Assembly (NCBI GenBank): GCA_964509205.1
Contig: CAZDVW010000006.1
Span: forward strand, 10,488 to 74,487
Reading direction: 5' to 3'
Source: Duodenibacillus sp964509205
GTDB lineage: Bacteria; Pseudomonadota; Gammaproteobacteria; Burkholderiales; Burkholderiaceae_F
Length of the DNA: 64,000 bases
Shown: in pieces, positions 16,555 through 26,600 of the stretch
Layout: every line of letters begins with the position of its first letter
Position numbering within the stretch: position 1 is the stretch's first letter
Position numbers and translations under genes: made by a program
Notes under the pieces: model-generated
Told to the model about the DNA's origin: nothing
The model's input: the letters and a program-made list of their open reading frames with translations, nothing else
Databases searched by the model: none

Positions 16555-16997
16555 ACTTATACAAACTGCCTCGGCTCATATGAAGTCTCTTCGATGCAGG
16601 CACTGCCTCGACAAGTACCTTAATTCTCCGGCGCGAATCGTCCTCAGACGACCTTGATTAAGCACTTTCCTTTGGACTGGTCCCTATATTTCAGGACAAC
16701 CTCTAGCGCCAGATTTTTTTTGAATTCTATCAATGTATGCTTGCTGATGTTCTGTCGTGCATTACAACGAATCCCGGTATCAAACAAATCAGAACATCAG
16801 CGCATTCCGTCGGCTCCAACTGCTTTTCTTCCGAAGACAATTCCATCGAACAATCTCGTGTTTCACGGACAAATCCATTCACCGGCTTACCAAGCGTACA
16901 GACTATTCCCCTTTTTCAAAAGAAAATATTCTCTATTCCAAGCGAGAACGCCTCAACTCGCGTAAGCTGCATACTCGTCAGAATCGCGAGGCAAATG
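16555..16997. other. 443-bp non-coding region between the divergent defence units
   Basis: I see no convincing gene here; the plus-strand frame upstream of 16998 does not resemble the helicase family. It should hold the promoters of both units. The clearest structure is the 12-bp inverted repeat at 16743-16801. A T8 run lies at about 16714-16721. No insertion-sequence open frame or target-site duplication was recognised. Confidence 0.5.
16743..16801. repeat. Perfect 12-bp inverted repeat, 35-bp spacer
   Basis: GCTGATGTTCTG (16743-16754) and CAGAACATCAGC (16790-16801) are exact reverse complements. A 12-bp perfect match this close together is unlikely by chance. It lies midway between the methyltransferase and PLD-helicase operons and may be a pair of operator half-sites, a hairpin, or the trace of a small mobile element. 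None of these is proven. Confidence 0.6.
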
Positions 16998-19919
16998 ATG
17001 GACAATTTGGGAAACGATGCATTTAAAAGGGGCTTTTGCTCTGCCCTTGTTAATGCAGAAGAAAAACACTCGACCATGGCAGTTTCTGCTCAACTGCTCT
17101 GCAATGATCCCAAAAATGGCATTAAGGTTCTTAATGCCTTCGAAGATGATCTGCGAAACTGCGACAACTTTTCCATCAGTGTTGCCTTCATTACAACAAG
17201 CGGAATTGAGCCTCTTCTTCTGACACTAGAAGAATTGGAAAAAAAGAAGATCAAAGGTCGAATCCTCACAACTGACTATCTTTTCTTTTCCGAGCCGAAG
17301 GCGCTTCGAAAACTCAATACATACTCCAATATCGAAGTCCGGCTTTTTCGCTGCCAAGCCGGTGAAGGCTTTCATACAAAGGGGTATATCTTTGAGAATC
17401 CGGATACGATTCGCCTCATTGTCGGCAGTTCCAATTGGACAGGAGCAGCTCTGGCAACGAATCATGAGTGGAACGCACACCTTATCTCAAAGAAAAAGGC
17501 GCTCTTTGCTGAGACGGTTTTAAAAGAATTTAATCTCCTTTGGTCTGCGAAGGAAAGCATTCCCCTTGGCGATGCCATTGATCAGTATGAAAAGCAGTGG
17601 AATGCAGCAAGGACGTTCAAAGCTCCGACAGTGCCATTTTCATCCTCCCCAATTCTTCTGCCCAATCCGATGCAGCAAGAATTTGTCAGTCGACTTCTTG
17701 AACTTCAACATGCCGGCGAGCATCGCGCCCTACTAATCTCGGCAACAGGGACAGGAAAAACCTACGCTGCCGCTTTCGCCGTGAAAAAAACCTCACCCAA
17801 GCGCGTTCTTTTTCTCGCACACCGCGAGCAAATCTTGAATCAAGCAAAAGCGAGTTTTCAGCGTGTCCTCAACAATCAGTACGCTTGTTACGGCATTATC
17901 TCAGGCAACCGCTCTGACTTTGACGCAGATTGCTTGTTTGCCACGATGCAAACGATGGCAAAAGAAAACACCCAAAAACGCTTTGATGCGAATCATTTCG
18001 ATCTGATCATCATCGACGAAGTCCACCGTGCCGGAGCGAACAGTTATCAGCGCATCATGGATTATTTCAAGCCGACATTCTGGCTCGGCATGACAGCCAG
18101 TCCCGATCGACCGGACGAAGTGAATATCTATGCGCTCTTTAAACACAACATCGCCTATGAGATTCGTCTGCAAACCGCTCTTTCTGAAAATCTTCTGTGC
18201 CCATTTCATTACTTCGGAATTTCCGATATTAAGATCGATGACAAGGTGTTCGACGCCCCAAGCAACTTCAATCTTCTGACAAGCGATGAACGAGTCAAGC
18301 ACATCATTGATCGGGCGAACTATTTTGGCCACAGCGGAGATCGCGTCAAAGGACTGATTTTTTGTTCGCAATTGAAAGAATGCGAGGAGCTTTCCAACAA
18401 GTTCAACCTCAAGGGGTTTCGAACACTCGCACTCTCGGGATCCGATTCGCAGCATCAACGAGAAGATGCGATCCGACGCCTTTCGCAGGACGATCCGAGC
18501 AATGCGCTCGATTATATTTTCACGGTGGATATCTTTAATGAAGGCGTTGACATTCCTGAGGTCAATCAGGTCATTTTCCTGCGTGCCACAGAAAGTTCCA
18601 TTATTTTCATCCAACAACTGGGCAGAGGACTTCGAAAAGCACCGGGAAAAGAGTTCGTTGTCATCCTTGATTTCATCGGCAACTACCAAACCAACTTTCT
18701 TATCCCGATTGCTCTTTCGGGAGATCAGTCCTACGACAAAGACAACTTAAGACGTTTTGTCGCCGTACAGCACAAACTGATTCCGGGTGCATCGAGCATT
18801 CGTTTTGACAAAATCACGCGGGAACGCATTTTCAAAGCCATTGATGCGGCCAATACGCAATCGACGAAACAACTGCTCGATGCCTACAAGGTATTGAAAT
18901 TTAAACTGGGGCGGCGTCCTGCTCTTAACGACTTTGAAGCACACAATTCTGTCGATGTCATCAAGTATTTTGATAAATTCGGGTCCTACTATTCCTTCCT
19001 GAAAAGATACGATTCGGAATTTCATGAAAGGATGTCGGGGCAAGCCGAAGAAATACTGACATTTTTCTGCTCCAAACTCGGCCGTGCACAGCGCATTTCA
19101 GAAGTTCTCCTTCTCGAAGATATTCTCGCGGGAAAAGACTCTCTAATGAGGCGACTGAATGACTCACTGTCGACCCACTACCATCGACAACTCAGCACAG
19201 CCCATCAAAGAAACCTCATTGCCGTTCTCACAAACGAGTTCAATCGCAATGCGGGAGAAAAGCAAAAACATAAGCATTGCATTTTCATTGAACCGGATGG
19301 AACCGGAGACTTCAACCCTTCTGAATCCTTCCTTCAAATTCTGGAGCAAAATCCGACGCTTTCTCTTTTCCTGAACGACCTTGTTCTTTTTATGAAAAGG
19401 CGATTTAACACACTCTATAAAAATTCATACAAGGACACGGATTTTGCGCTTTGTGAGAAATACACCTACGAAGATGTTTGCCGATTGTTGAACTGGAAAA
19501 CCAACATGACTGCACAGAACATCGGAGGATACTTCTATGACAAGGAAACGAAGACGTTGCCGGTTTTTATAAACTATGCAAAAGACGACAAAGCCACTCC
19601 TTATGAAGACCGCTTCACCTCGAAAGAGTGTTTAATTGCGCTTTCCAAGTCCAAGCGTCGACCTGAGTCGGCCGATGCCGACCATATTTACAAACGAACA
19701 GCCGAAGATGTCGACAATCGCATTTTCCTTTTCGTGCGTCGCGATAAAAACGACAATGAAGCCAAGAACTTTTACTTTTTAGGTGAGGTTGAGGCCGAAG
19801 GCATTCCGAATGCCGTCAATCTCGAAACAGGCGAAGCCGCTTTTGAAATTGACTATCGACTTCAGACCCCTGTTCGTCAAGATATTTTTGATTATCTTAC
19901 TTCTAAAATACAGTCATGA
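16998..19919 (+). CDS. PLD-nuclease / DEAD helicase / DUF3427 protein
   Basis: A 973-residue protein from the ATG at 16998 (GAGG six bases upstream; the open frame extends to 16737 but without family-like sequence). Domains in order: a phospholipase-D-like nuclease domain with FHTKGYIF (HxK, H126/K128) followed by GSSNWTGAAL; a superfamily 2 helicase with Walker A SATGTGKT (249-255), DEVH (340-343), GMTASPDR and QQLGRGLRK; and a long C-terminal DUF3427-type region. Such proteins behave like standalone restriction or DNA-processing enzymes and often lie in defence islands. Its stop overlaps the Nudix start (ATGA), so the two are coupled. The function is inferred. Confidence 0.8.
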   Translation: MDNLGNDAFKRGFCSALVNAEEKHSTMAVSAQLLCNDPKNGIKVLNAFEDDLRNCDNFSISVAFITTSGIEPLLLTLEELEKKKIKGRILTTDYLFFSEPKALRKLNTYSNIEVRLFRCQAGEGFHTKGYIFENPDTIRLIVGSSNWTGAALATNHEWNAHLISKKKALFAETVLKEFNLLWSAKESIPLGDAIDQYEKQWNAARTFKAPTVPFSSSPILLPNPMQQEFVSRLLELQHAGEHRALLISATGTGKTYAAAFAVKKTSPKRVLFLAHREQILNQAKASFQRVLNNQYACYGIISGNRSDFDADCLFATMQTMAKENTQKRFDANHFDLIIIDEVHRAGANSYQRIMDYFKPTFWLGMTASPDRPDEVNIYALFKHNIAYEIRLQTALSENLLCPFHYFGISDIKIDDKVFDAPSNFNLLTSDERVKHIIDRANYFGHSGDRVKGLIFCSQLKECEELSNKFNLKGFRTLALSGSDSQHQREDAIRRLSQDDPSNALDYIFTVDIFNEGVDIPEVNQVIFLRATESSIIFIQQLGRGLRKAPGKEFVVILDFIGNYQTNFLIPIALSGDQSYDKDNLRRFVAVQHKLIPGASSIRFDKITRERIFKAIDAANTQSTKQLLDAYKVLKFKLGRRPALNDFEAHNSVDVIKYFDKFGSYYSFLKRYDSEFHERMSGQAEEILTFFCSKLGRAQRISEVLLLEDILAGKDSLMRRLNDSLSTHYHRQLSTAHQRNLIAVLTNEFNRNAGEKQKHKHCIFIEPDGTGDFNPSESFLQILEQNPTLSLFLNDLVLFMKRRFNTLYKNSYKDTDFALCEKYTYEDVCRLLNWKTNMTAQNIGGYFYDKETKTLPVFINYAKDDKATPYEDRFTSKECLIALSKSKRRPESADADHIYKRTAEDVDNRIFLFVRRDKNDNEAKNFYFLGEVEAEGIPNAVNLETGEAAFEIDYRLQTPVRQDIFDYLTSKIQS

Positions 19920-20302
19920 AAACCATTGAAGTTGTCGCCGCCGTCATTCATCACAACGGCAAAATCCTTGCCACACAGCGTGGTTACGGGGACTTTAAGG
20001 ACGGATGGGAATTTCCCGGAGGAAAGATTGAACCCGGGGAAACCGCCACAGATGCCATCGTCAGAGAAATTCGCGAAGAGCTAAACGTGACCATTGTTCC
20101 GGAAAAACGCATTACAACAGTGGAGTACGACTATCCGAACTTTCACCTCACAATGCATTGCTTCTTTTCCTCGATCTGCGAGGGACATATTTCCCTTTTG
20201 GAACACGAAGCCATGAAATGGCTTTCCAAAGATGAATTAGAAAGCGTCGCCTGGCTTCCGGCTGATATTGAAATCATTGATGAAGTCAGGAAGTTGCTCT
20301 AG
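19916..20302 (+). CDS. Nudix hydrolase, MutT-like (deoxy)nucleoside triphosphate pyrophosphohydrolase
   Basis: A 128-residue Nudix protein with the box GGKIEPGETATDAIVREIREE (about residues 37-57) and the MutT-like start VVAAVIHHNGKILATQRG. Family members hydrolyse modified or surplus nucleoside triphosphates, MutT acting on 8-oxo-dGTP. The final box residues are LNV where the consensus has a glycine. It overlaps the PLD-helicase stop by four bases, so it is produced with that protein and may support it. A general housekeeping role as mutT cannot be excluded. Confidence 0.85.
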   Translation: MKTIEVVAAVIHHNGKILATQRGYGDFKDGWEFPGGKIEPGETATDAIVREIREELNVTIVPEKRITTVEYDYPNFHLTMHCFFSSICEGHISLLEHEAMKWLSKDELESVAWLPADIEIIDEVRKLL

Positions 20303-20347
20303 CCCACTGCGCTTAAGATTGAACGTTCTCTGGCCTATGAGAGTGCG

Positions 20348-22438
20348 CTAGAAAAGTTCCGGCGTCGATCCCTGCTCTGCTTTTAACTGAAGCAGCTCAA
20401 CGAATTGGTCTTCGTTCAGAATCGTGACGTTGAGAGTGCGAGCTTTTTCCAGTTTGCTGCCGGGATTTTCACCGGCGACGACAAAGTTGGTTTTCTTGGA
20501 GACCGACTCAGAAATGCGCCCGCCGGCAGCCAAAACGGCGTCTTTGGCTTTATCTCGACTCAACCCCTTTAATGTTCCGGTCAGAACAAATGTTTTTCCG
20601 CTAAGAGGTGAGTCGCCTTCTTTTTGAGCAACTTCATCTTGTTCCGTCCAGGAAACTCCACCGGCCCGCAGTGCCTCGATCACAGTGCGATTGTGCGGTT
20701 CCGAGAAGAATGCACGAATTGACTCAGCCACAACACCGCCGACATCCGGCACCTGCATCAGATCCTCAACAGAAGCCTCCATCAAGGCATCAAGGCGATG
20801 AAAGTGCGATGCCAAGTCGCGTGCCGTTGCCTCGCCGACATGGCGAATTCCCAGAGAAAAGATAAAGCGCGCCAAGGTTGTTTTCTTGCTCTTTTCGATG
20901 CTCGTGATCAAATTGGTCGCCGTTTTCAGACCGATTCTTTCAAGTCCCGCAAGATCCTCAATGCGCAACCGATACAAATCTGCACTTGTTTTCACGAGTC
21001 CGGAATCCGCAAGGAGATTGACCATCTTCTCGCCGAGTCCGTCAATGCCCATGGCTCTGCGTCCGGCAAAATGCACAAGAGAGAGACGCACCTGAGCCGG
21101 GCAAACCAGGCCACCCGAGCAACGCTGATCCTTTTCTTCTTCATCACGCAGCACCGCCGAACCGCACACGGGGCAAGTCTTCGGCATTTCAAAGGCCTGA
21201 GCCGTTGCCGGTCTCTTTTCTTTTAAAACGCGCAAGACCTCAGGAATGACGTCGCCTGCCCGGCGCACGACGACCGTATCGCCGATCATGAGATCAAGTT
21301 CTCGGATGTGATCCTCGTTGTGAAGCGTCGCATTGCTGACGGTTGCCCCACCCACGAACACAGGAGAGAGTCTCGCAACCGGCGTCAAGCGCCCTGTTCT
21401 ACCGACTTGGACATCAATTCCGAGCACCTCTGTCAAAGCTTCCTGCGGCGGATATTTATGAGCGCATGCCCAACGCGGCTCACGTGCGACAAATCCGAGC
21501 CGTTTCTGCAGAGAAAAGTCGTTTACTTTGTAAACGACCCCATCAATTTCATAGGGAAGCGTTTCTCGAATCTCTTCAACAAAATGATGGAATTCGGCCA
21601 ATCCTGCCGCGTCGCAGACGAGACGACGTGTTTTTTCAACAGGAAAGCCAAGCGAGAGCAAGCGATCCAAAAGCTCGGTTTGGCTGGCAGCAAAAATCGG
21701 ATCCGAGCACTCGCCCATGCCATAGGCATAAAAATGGAGCGGCCGGCTTGCGGCAATTCGGCTGTCGAGTTGCCGTAATGCGCCTGCGGCCGCATTGCGG
21801 GCATTGACAAACGTCCGTTCTCCAAGCTGAATTTGACGCGCATTGAGTTTTTGAAAGTCGCTTTTATGCATAATGACTTCGCCGCGAACCTCAATGACAT
21901 CGGGCATCGCTTCCGAAGTAACCAGCAACGGGATATTTCGAATTGTTTTGGCGTTGGCCGTCACGTCTTCCCCGACAATCCCGTCGCCCCGTGTCGCCGC
22001 CGAGACGAGTTGACCCTTTTCATAACGAAGACTGATCGCAAGCCCGTCAAACTTCAGTTCACAGTCATACTCAATCCGGTCCACATCCGTCAACTCGCGG
22101 CGAATGCGTTCATCGAATGCATAGGCTCCAGCCTGCGTGAAATCCGTTTCTGTGTGGATTGAAAGCATCGGAACGGAATGCACCGCTTTTCCAAGATCCG
22201 AGCGCACTTCGCCTCCGACGCGCTGCGTGGGAGATGTCGGCGTCTTTAACGACGGAAACCGTTCCTCAAGTTCCTGCAATTCTCGAAAGACCCGATCGTA
22301 TTCGGAATCGGGCACACTCGGAGCATCTTGAACGTAGTACTCAAAATTCCAGCGATGCAAAAGACAAGCGAGTTCCTCGGCTCGAGCCCGTGCCTTCGCA
22401 TCCGGTTCAGCGGTTTCAAAAAGCTCCTGATTCTGCAT
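20348..22438 (-). CDS. ligA: NAD-dependent DNA ligase
   Basis: A 696-residue LigA. The adenylated lysine is K129 in ELKFDGLAIS. The OB-fold, the four-cysteine zinc site (CPVCGSA ... CSGGLVC), helix-hairpin-helix repeats (GIDGLGEKMV, LERIGLKTA, VPDVGGV) and a C-terminal BRCT domain (LSGKTFVLTGTL) are all present. It seals nicks in replication and repair. It lies six bases after zipA and downstream of smc, the common betaproteobacterial arrangement. Confidence 0.97.
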   Translation of the reverse strand: MQNQELFETAEPDAKARARAEELACLLHRWNFEYYVQDAPSVPDSEYDRVFRELQELEERFPSLKTPTSPTQRVGGEVRSDLGKAVHSVPMLSIHTETDFTQAGAYAFDERIRRELTDVDRIEYDCELKFDGLAISLRYEKGQLVSAATRGDGIVGEDVTANAKTIRNIPLLVTSEAMPDVIEVRGEVIMHKSDFQKLNARQIQLGERTFVNARNAAAGALRQLDSRIAASRPLHFYAYGMGECSDPIFAASQTELLDRLLSLGFPVEKTRRLVCDAAGLAEFHHFVEEIRETLPYEIDGVVYKVNDFSLQKRLGFVAREPRWACAHKYPPQEALTEVLGIDVQVGRTGRLTPVARLSPVFVGGATVSNATLHNEDHIRELDLMIGDTVVVRRAGDVIPEVLRVLKEKRPATAQAFEMPKTCPVCGSAVLRDEEEKDQRCSGGLVCPAQVRLSLVHFAGRRAMGIDGLGEKMVNLLADSGLVKTSADLYRLRIEDLAGLERIGLKTATNLITSIEKSKKTTLARFIFSLGIRHVGEATARDLASHFHRLDALMEASVEDLMQVPDVGGVVAESIRAFFSEPHNRTVIEALRAGGVSWTEQDEVAQKEGDSPLSGKTFVLTGTLKGLSRDKAKDAVLAAGGRISESVSKKTNFVVAGENPGSKLEKARTLNVTILNEDQFVELLQLKAEQGSTPELF

Positions 22439-22444
22439 CGTGCA

Positions 22445-23632
22445 TCAACGAGAAAAGAGTTTGATCGTTCGCTCATCTCCGGGAGCGATACCCTGGGTTT
22501 GCATCTCTCGAACCAATTTTTTCAATTCGCCGTCAATATAGGAAGCCGCGGCCGAACCGATGGGATTGCCGGACTGATCCGTGAGCGTTCCGTTCAAAAC
22601 ACAGGCCATATCATTGGCCGTTTCAAACAGATCGGACAAGGGCAAAAGTGCCGGATCGCAAAGCGGAATATCCAATTCGAGCGCAATCTTTGTGGGATCT
22701 TCCAAATCCGGCATGACGGAGAAATACGGATCGGCAGTGCCTGCCGCGCACTTAATAAAACAAACATCTCTGCGCATGAATCCGTCACGACGCATCAAAT
22801 CCTGAAAACTTTGCGTGTCATAAGCACCCACCGTGCGAACAAAAAGCGTCAACGAATTGTCAAACTTCGCAATCAAATGCTTTAAGTTCTCGGCCTGTTC
22901 AAGAATCTCAACGACATCGGGTTGCTCAACTTCAGCATCAATTTCGATCGCAATCCGGTTTGCGAGCTGTAAGAAACGAGACGCCGTTAACTCATCGGCA
23001 ACAGCATTGCGATTGGCAAGCTGCATCTTGACGACAAGGTCGCTGCAGGCGTCGTTGCCCCGGAAACTCTCAAGCCAAAAACCAGTGCTTTGGTTAAAGA
23101 AATCCGCTGAGACCAACGATTGCATGTGGGCTTCTTCAATAAAAGCCGCTATCTGAACCAGCCTGTCGGTTGTGAAAAACCCCTCCTTGGGAGTGAATCG
23201 GACAAAGGTATCAAGCATGGAATCGATGTTCGGGTGCGTACGCCCTGCAGAACCGACCAAGGGACGAATCTCGGCGGCCGGTTCCGGTCTTTTAAGCGCT
23301 ACGGGCGGCACATCCGGCGTCTCGGGTTCCTCCTGCAGAGGTCTTTTTACAATTTCGGGGACATCCTCTGCACTGGAATCGTTCGCGACAGTCTCTTTTG
23401 GAGATTCGGAGACGTCCGCTGTCGCCGTTTCTTGCGGCTCAATCGTCTCTTCTGAAGCCGAAACACGTGCCATTTGACCGGTTAAAGCATCCCCGACGCC
23501 TTCGCGAAGTTTTTCTTCGATTTTCTCAATCGGGGCGTCCTCTTTGCGCCGCCTGACAAAACCAAAATAAAAAACGAGCGCAGCAACGACGGCCACACCG
23601 AAGAACACATAGGAAGGCTCAAAACCAGACAT
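22445..23632 (-). CDS. zipA: Cell division protein ZipA
   Basis: A 395-residue membrane-anchored protein: one N-terminal transmembrane helix (VFFGVAVVAALVFYFGFV), a basic cytoplasmic RRRK, a low-complexity acidic and proline-containing linker (about 40-150) and a C-terminal FtsZ-binding domain (about 240-390). ZipA tethers FtsZ to the membrane and helps recruit the divisome. Its place between smc and ligA supports the name more strongly than the divergent sequence alone. Confidence 0.82.
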   Translation of the reverse strand: MSGFEPSYVFFGVAVVAALVFYFGFVRRRKEDAPIEKIEEKLREGVGDALTGQMARVSASEETIEPQETATADVSESPKETVANDSSAEDVPEIVKRPLQEEPETPDVPPVALKRPEPAAEIRPLVGSAGRTHPNIDSMLDTFVRFTPKEGFFTTDRLVQIAAFIEEAHMQSLVSADFFNQSTGFWLESFRGNDACSDLVVKMQLANRNAVADELTASRFLQLANRIAIEIDAEVEQPDVVEILEQAENLKHLIAKFDNSLTLFVRTVGAYDTQSFQDLMRRDGFMRRDVCFIKCAAGTADPYFSVMPDLEDPTKIALELDIPLCDPALLPLSDLFETANDMACVLNGTLTDQSGNPIGSAAASYIDGELKKLVREMQTQGIAPGDERTIKLFSR

Positions 23633-23674
23633 TTTTCAATCTCTTTATAAAACCGAAATGTAAACGGAACAATA

Positions 23675-26600
23675 TCACGCCTGTGCAAGCTCTGCGGCTT
23701 GCTCAACGTCAACAGCCACAACGCGCGACACACCCGGCTCCTTCATGGTAACGCCGACCAATTGCTTTAACTGTTCCATCGAGACTCGATGGTGCGTAAT
23801 CATCACAAATTGTGTGGCATCGCTCATTAAAGCAATCTTTTTCACAAGACGATCTTGGTTTGCCTCATCCAGAGGCGCATCGACTTCGTCCAACAAACAG
23901 AACGGGGCCGGGTTCAACTTAAAGATGGCAAAGACAAGCGCTGTTGCCGTCAGAGCCTGCTCGCCGCCCGAAAGAATTTTGACGCTGGTGTTCTTCTTTC
24001 CCGGCGGTTGCGCAATCACATCGATGCCCGTATCGAGGATTTCCTCGCCGGTAAGACGCAACTCGGCGCTTCCGCCGCCAAAGAGACCTGTGAACATTTC
24101 TCCGAAATTCGTATTGACCGTTTCAAAAGTGGTTCGGAGCAATTCGCGCGTCTCCGCATCAATCTTTCGGATCGTTTCTTCCAAATTCGAAATCGCTTCT
24201 TCGAGGTCAGCCACCTGTCTTTCCGTCTCACGCATCGCCTCTTGACTGGCCTGAAGGCTCTCAAGAGCCGCGTGATTCACCGGCCCCAATGCCGCAATCG
24301 CCTCCGTTAGACGCGTCACCTTGGCTTTGAGGGCTGGCGTTTTCAGATCCTTCTCAAGCACACAGCTGGCCAAAGCACGGCGATCGGCCTTTAATTCGTC
24401 AAGATGCGCCGAGAAGGCTTCGCCCTGCGTCACCCAGGCTTGGCGCTTGACCTTCAAGTCAGAGATCTCCTGCAAAAGCGGCGCCTGTGCATCCATGAGT
24501 TTTCTGTGACGCGAATGAGCTTCTTCCACAGCGTTTTCCGCAGCGTCGGCTTTCTCTTCTGCCGTCAATAATTGCGCCTTAGCCGACTCCAGGGCGGCAA
24601 TGACTTGCGCTAAGCCCTCTTGTTCGGCCTGAATGTCCAATCCGGAAAGTTCTGCTTCCAAGGTTTCAATTTCGACAGCCAGGCGTTCGATTTCAATGCT
24701 TGCCGTTTCTGCCTCGCGACGGGCATCCTCTGAACGCTTTCTATCGGAATCGGCCTGCAAAGCAGCCATCTTGGCCTCAGAACGCTTTTCCGAGAGCGTT
24801 GTTTCAATATCGCTGACTCGATGTTCGGCCTCTTCCAAAAGAATCTGAGCATCCGTCACGGCCTGCTGCTTGAGCCCGAGTTCCCTATCAAGCGTTTCAA
24901 AACGAGACTCCACTTCATCACGGCGTTCCGTTAATTCGGCAAGACGCCCTTCTAAAAACTGAGCATCTTCTTCGGCTTTCTTCGTGCGCGCTCGCCACGC
25001 ATCGATCTCGCCGGCAAGTCGGGTTGACTCCACCTGCAAGGCATGAAGCGCTGAACGCATTTTGTCGATCTCTGCCGTCTGCGCGGAAATTTCCGAGCCC
25101 AATCGCGATGCAGCATCCCGCTTCATTCGTTCCTGATCGGAAAGGTCATCTAAGAGCCCTGTCAACTCCTGCTCTTTTGCCTTTAAGGTCTTAATTTCCG
25201 ACGCTCTGGAAAGAACGCCAGAGGCCTCATTTTCCTCGGACCAGAAGGTCACGGAAAAGGCATCCGCGATGTGTCCGCTGCGAGTCACGATGCACTCGAC
25301 CGATTGAAGCACGGATCGTGCTGACAAAGCCTCTTTCAGATCCTGAGCCACGTAAACGCCGGCAAGCCACCGTTTAAGAGCGTTCTCGCTTAGCGAATCC
25401 GTCGTCTTGACAAACGAAAGAAGCGGCTCAAGGGTCGACTCAGATGAGAAGACGGGCGCTTTATCGGTCTCGCCGTAAAAAACCAAAGGAGCGGGCGGTG
25501 CCGTCATCTCGAGCGATGCCGCTGAATCAATATTTCTTAACTCTAAAGCTCCGGCTCGCACCGAAAGAACGGCTTCAAGCGCCTTAGCCCAAAGAGGATC
25601 GACCTCAATGCGTTCAAACAGACGCTTGGCGCCGGAAAATCCCATCTGCGTTAACCAGTTGCCGAGTTTTCCTTCCTGACCGACCCTTTCCTGAATCCCT
25701 TCTAGTGTCTGAAGCCGCGAACTCGTCCGCGCCAGTTCCGAAGCCGTACTGTTCTTTTTGTCCGTTGCGGCTCGCAGTTCTTCCTCTTTTTGCTTCTTGG
25801 CTTCCTGCGATTGCTCGCAGGCATCTCGGATGGCTTCAAGGCGTGCTTGAGTCTCTTCAATCTGCGCATCGAGACTTTCAAACCGTTCCATGTCAGGGGC
25901 TGTTGACTTCCTGCCTTCCTCGCGCAATGTCTCGAGTCGGTTCTCTGCTTCCGTCATCTCGCGCTCAAACGCCTGCATCTCGACTTGGATCACGGCAATT
26001 TTATTTTCCGCTTCCGTCGAACACTGACGCGCTGACTCGTAGGTGCGCCGTGCATCCTCGTAGTGCGACTGGGCTTGTTCGGATTCTTCAAGAAGGCTCT
26101 CGACCTCCTCATTGATCGCCGCTGCTTTCTCTTCGAGGCTTTCAGCCTGAGCCAGAAGCGAGGCTTCGCGTTCCTTGGAGGAAGCAAGCGCCGTTTTTCG
26201 CGAACGCAGCATCTCTTCATCCACGCCAATTTGGCGATTGACGGCGTCTTTGCGCTCGACGACGTGACGAATATTGCCCTGAACCTCGGCCACGCTCCGC
26301 TCGGCTTCAAACTTGGTTTGACGAGCCGCATCCGTCGCTTCGCGCGTAATGCGCACGGCTTCCCTTAACTGCTCAATTTCAACGACCAGTCTTTGCGTTT
26401 CGCCTTGGGCGGCGATCATTTCAGTTTCTTTTTTCGCAATACGCGCACTGATCTTATCGGCATTCTCTCGGGCTTCAGACTCCTGCATGAAGTGGCTCAG
26501 AAGATCCGCCTCTGCCCGCTCTTTCTCAAGCTCTTTCCACTCTTGTGCAATCTTGGCTTCCTGTGTGAGGCGTTCAATTTCCGTGCGTTTCGTCTCCTGC

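Noticed and set aside
16743..16801. Terminal inverted repeats of an insertion sequence
   Set aside because: Only 59 bases in all, with no transposase frame and no target duplication seen; kept as an unexplained dyad.
16737..16997. An extra 87 residues at the N-terminus of the PLD-helicase
   Set aside because: The segment is low in family-like residues and overlaps the inverted repeat; ATG 16998 has a ribosome-binding site and begins the conserved domain.
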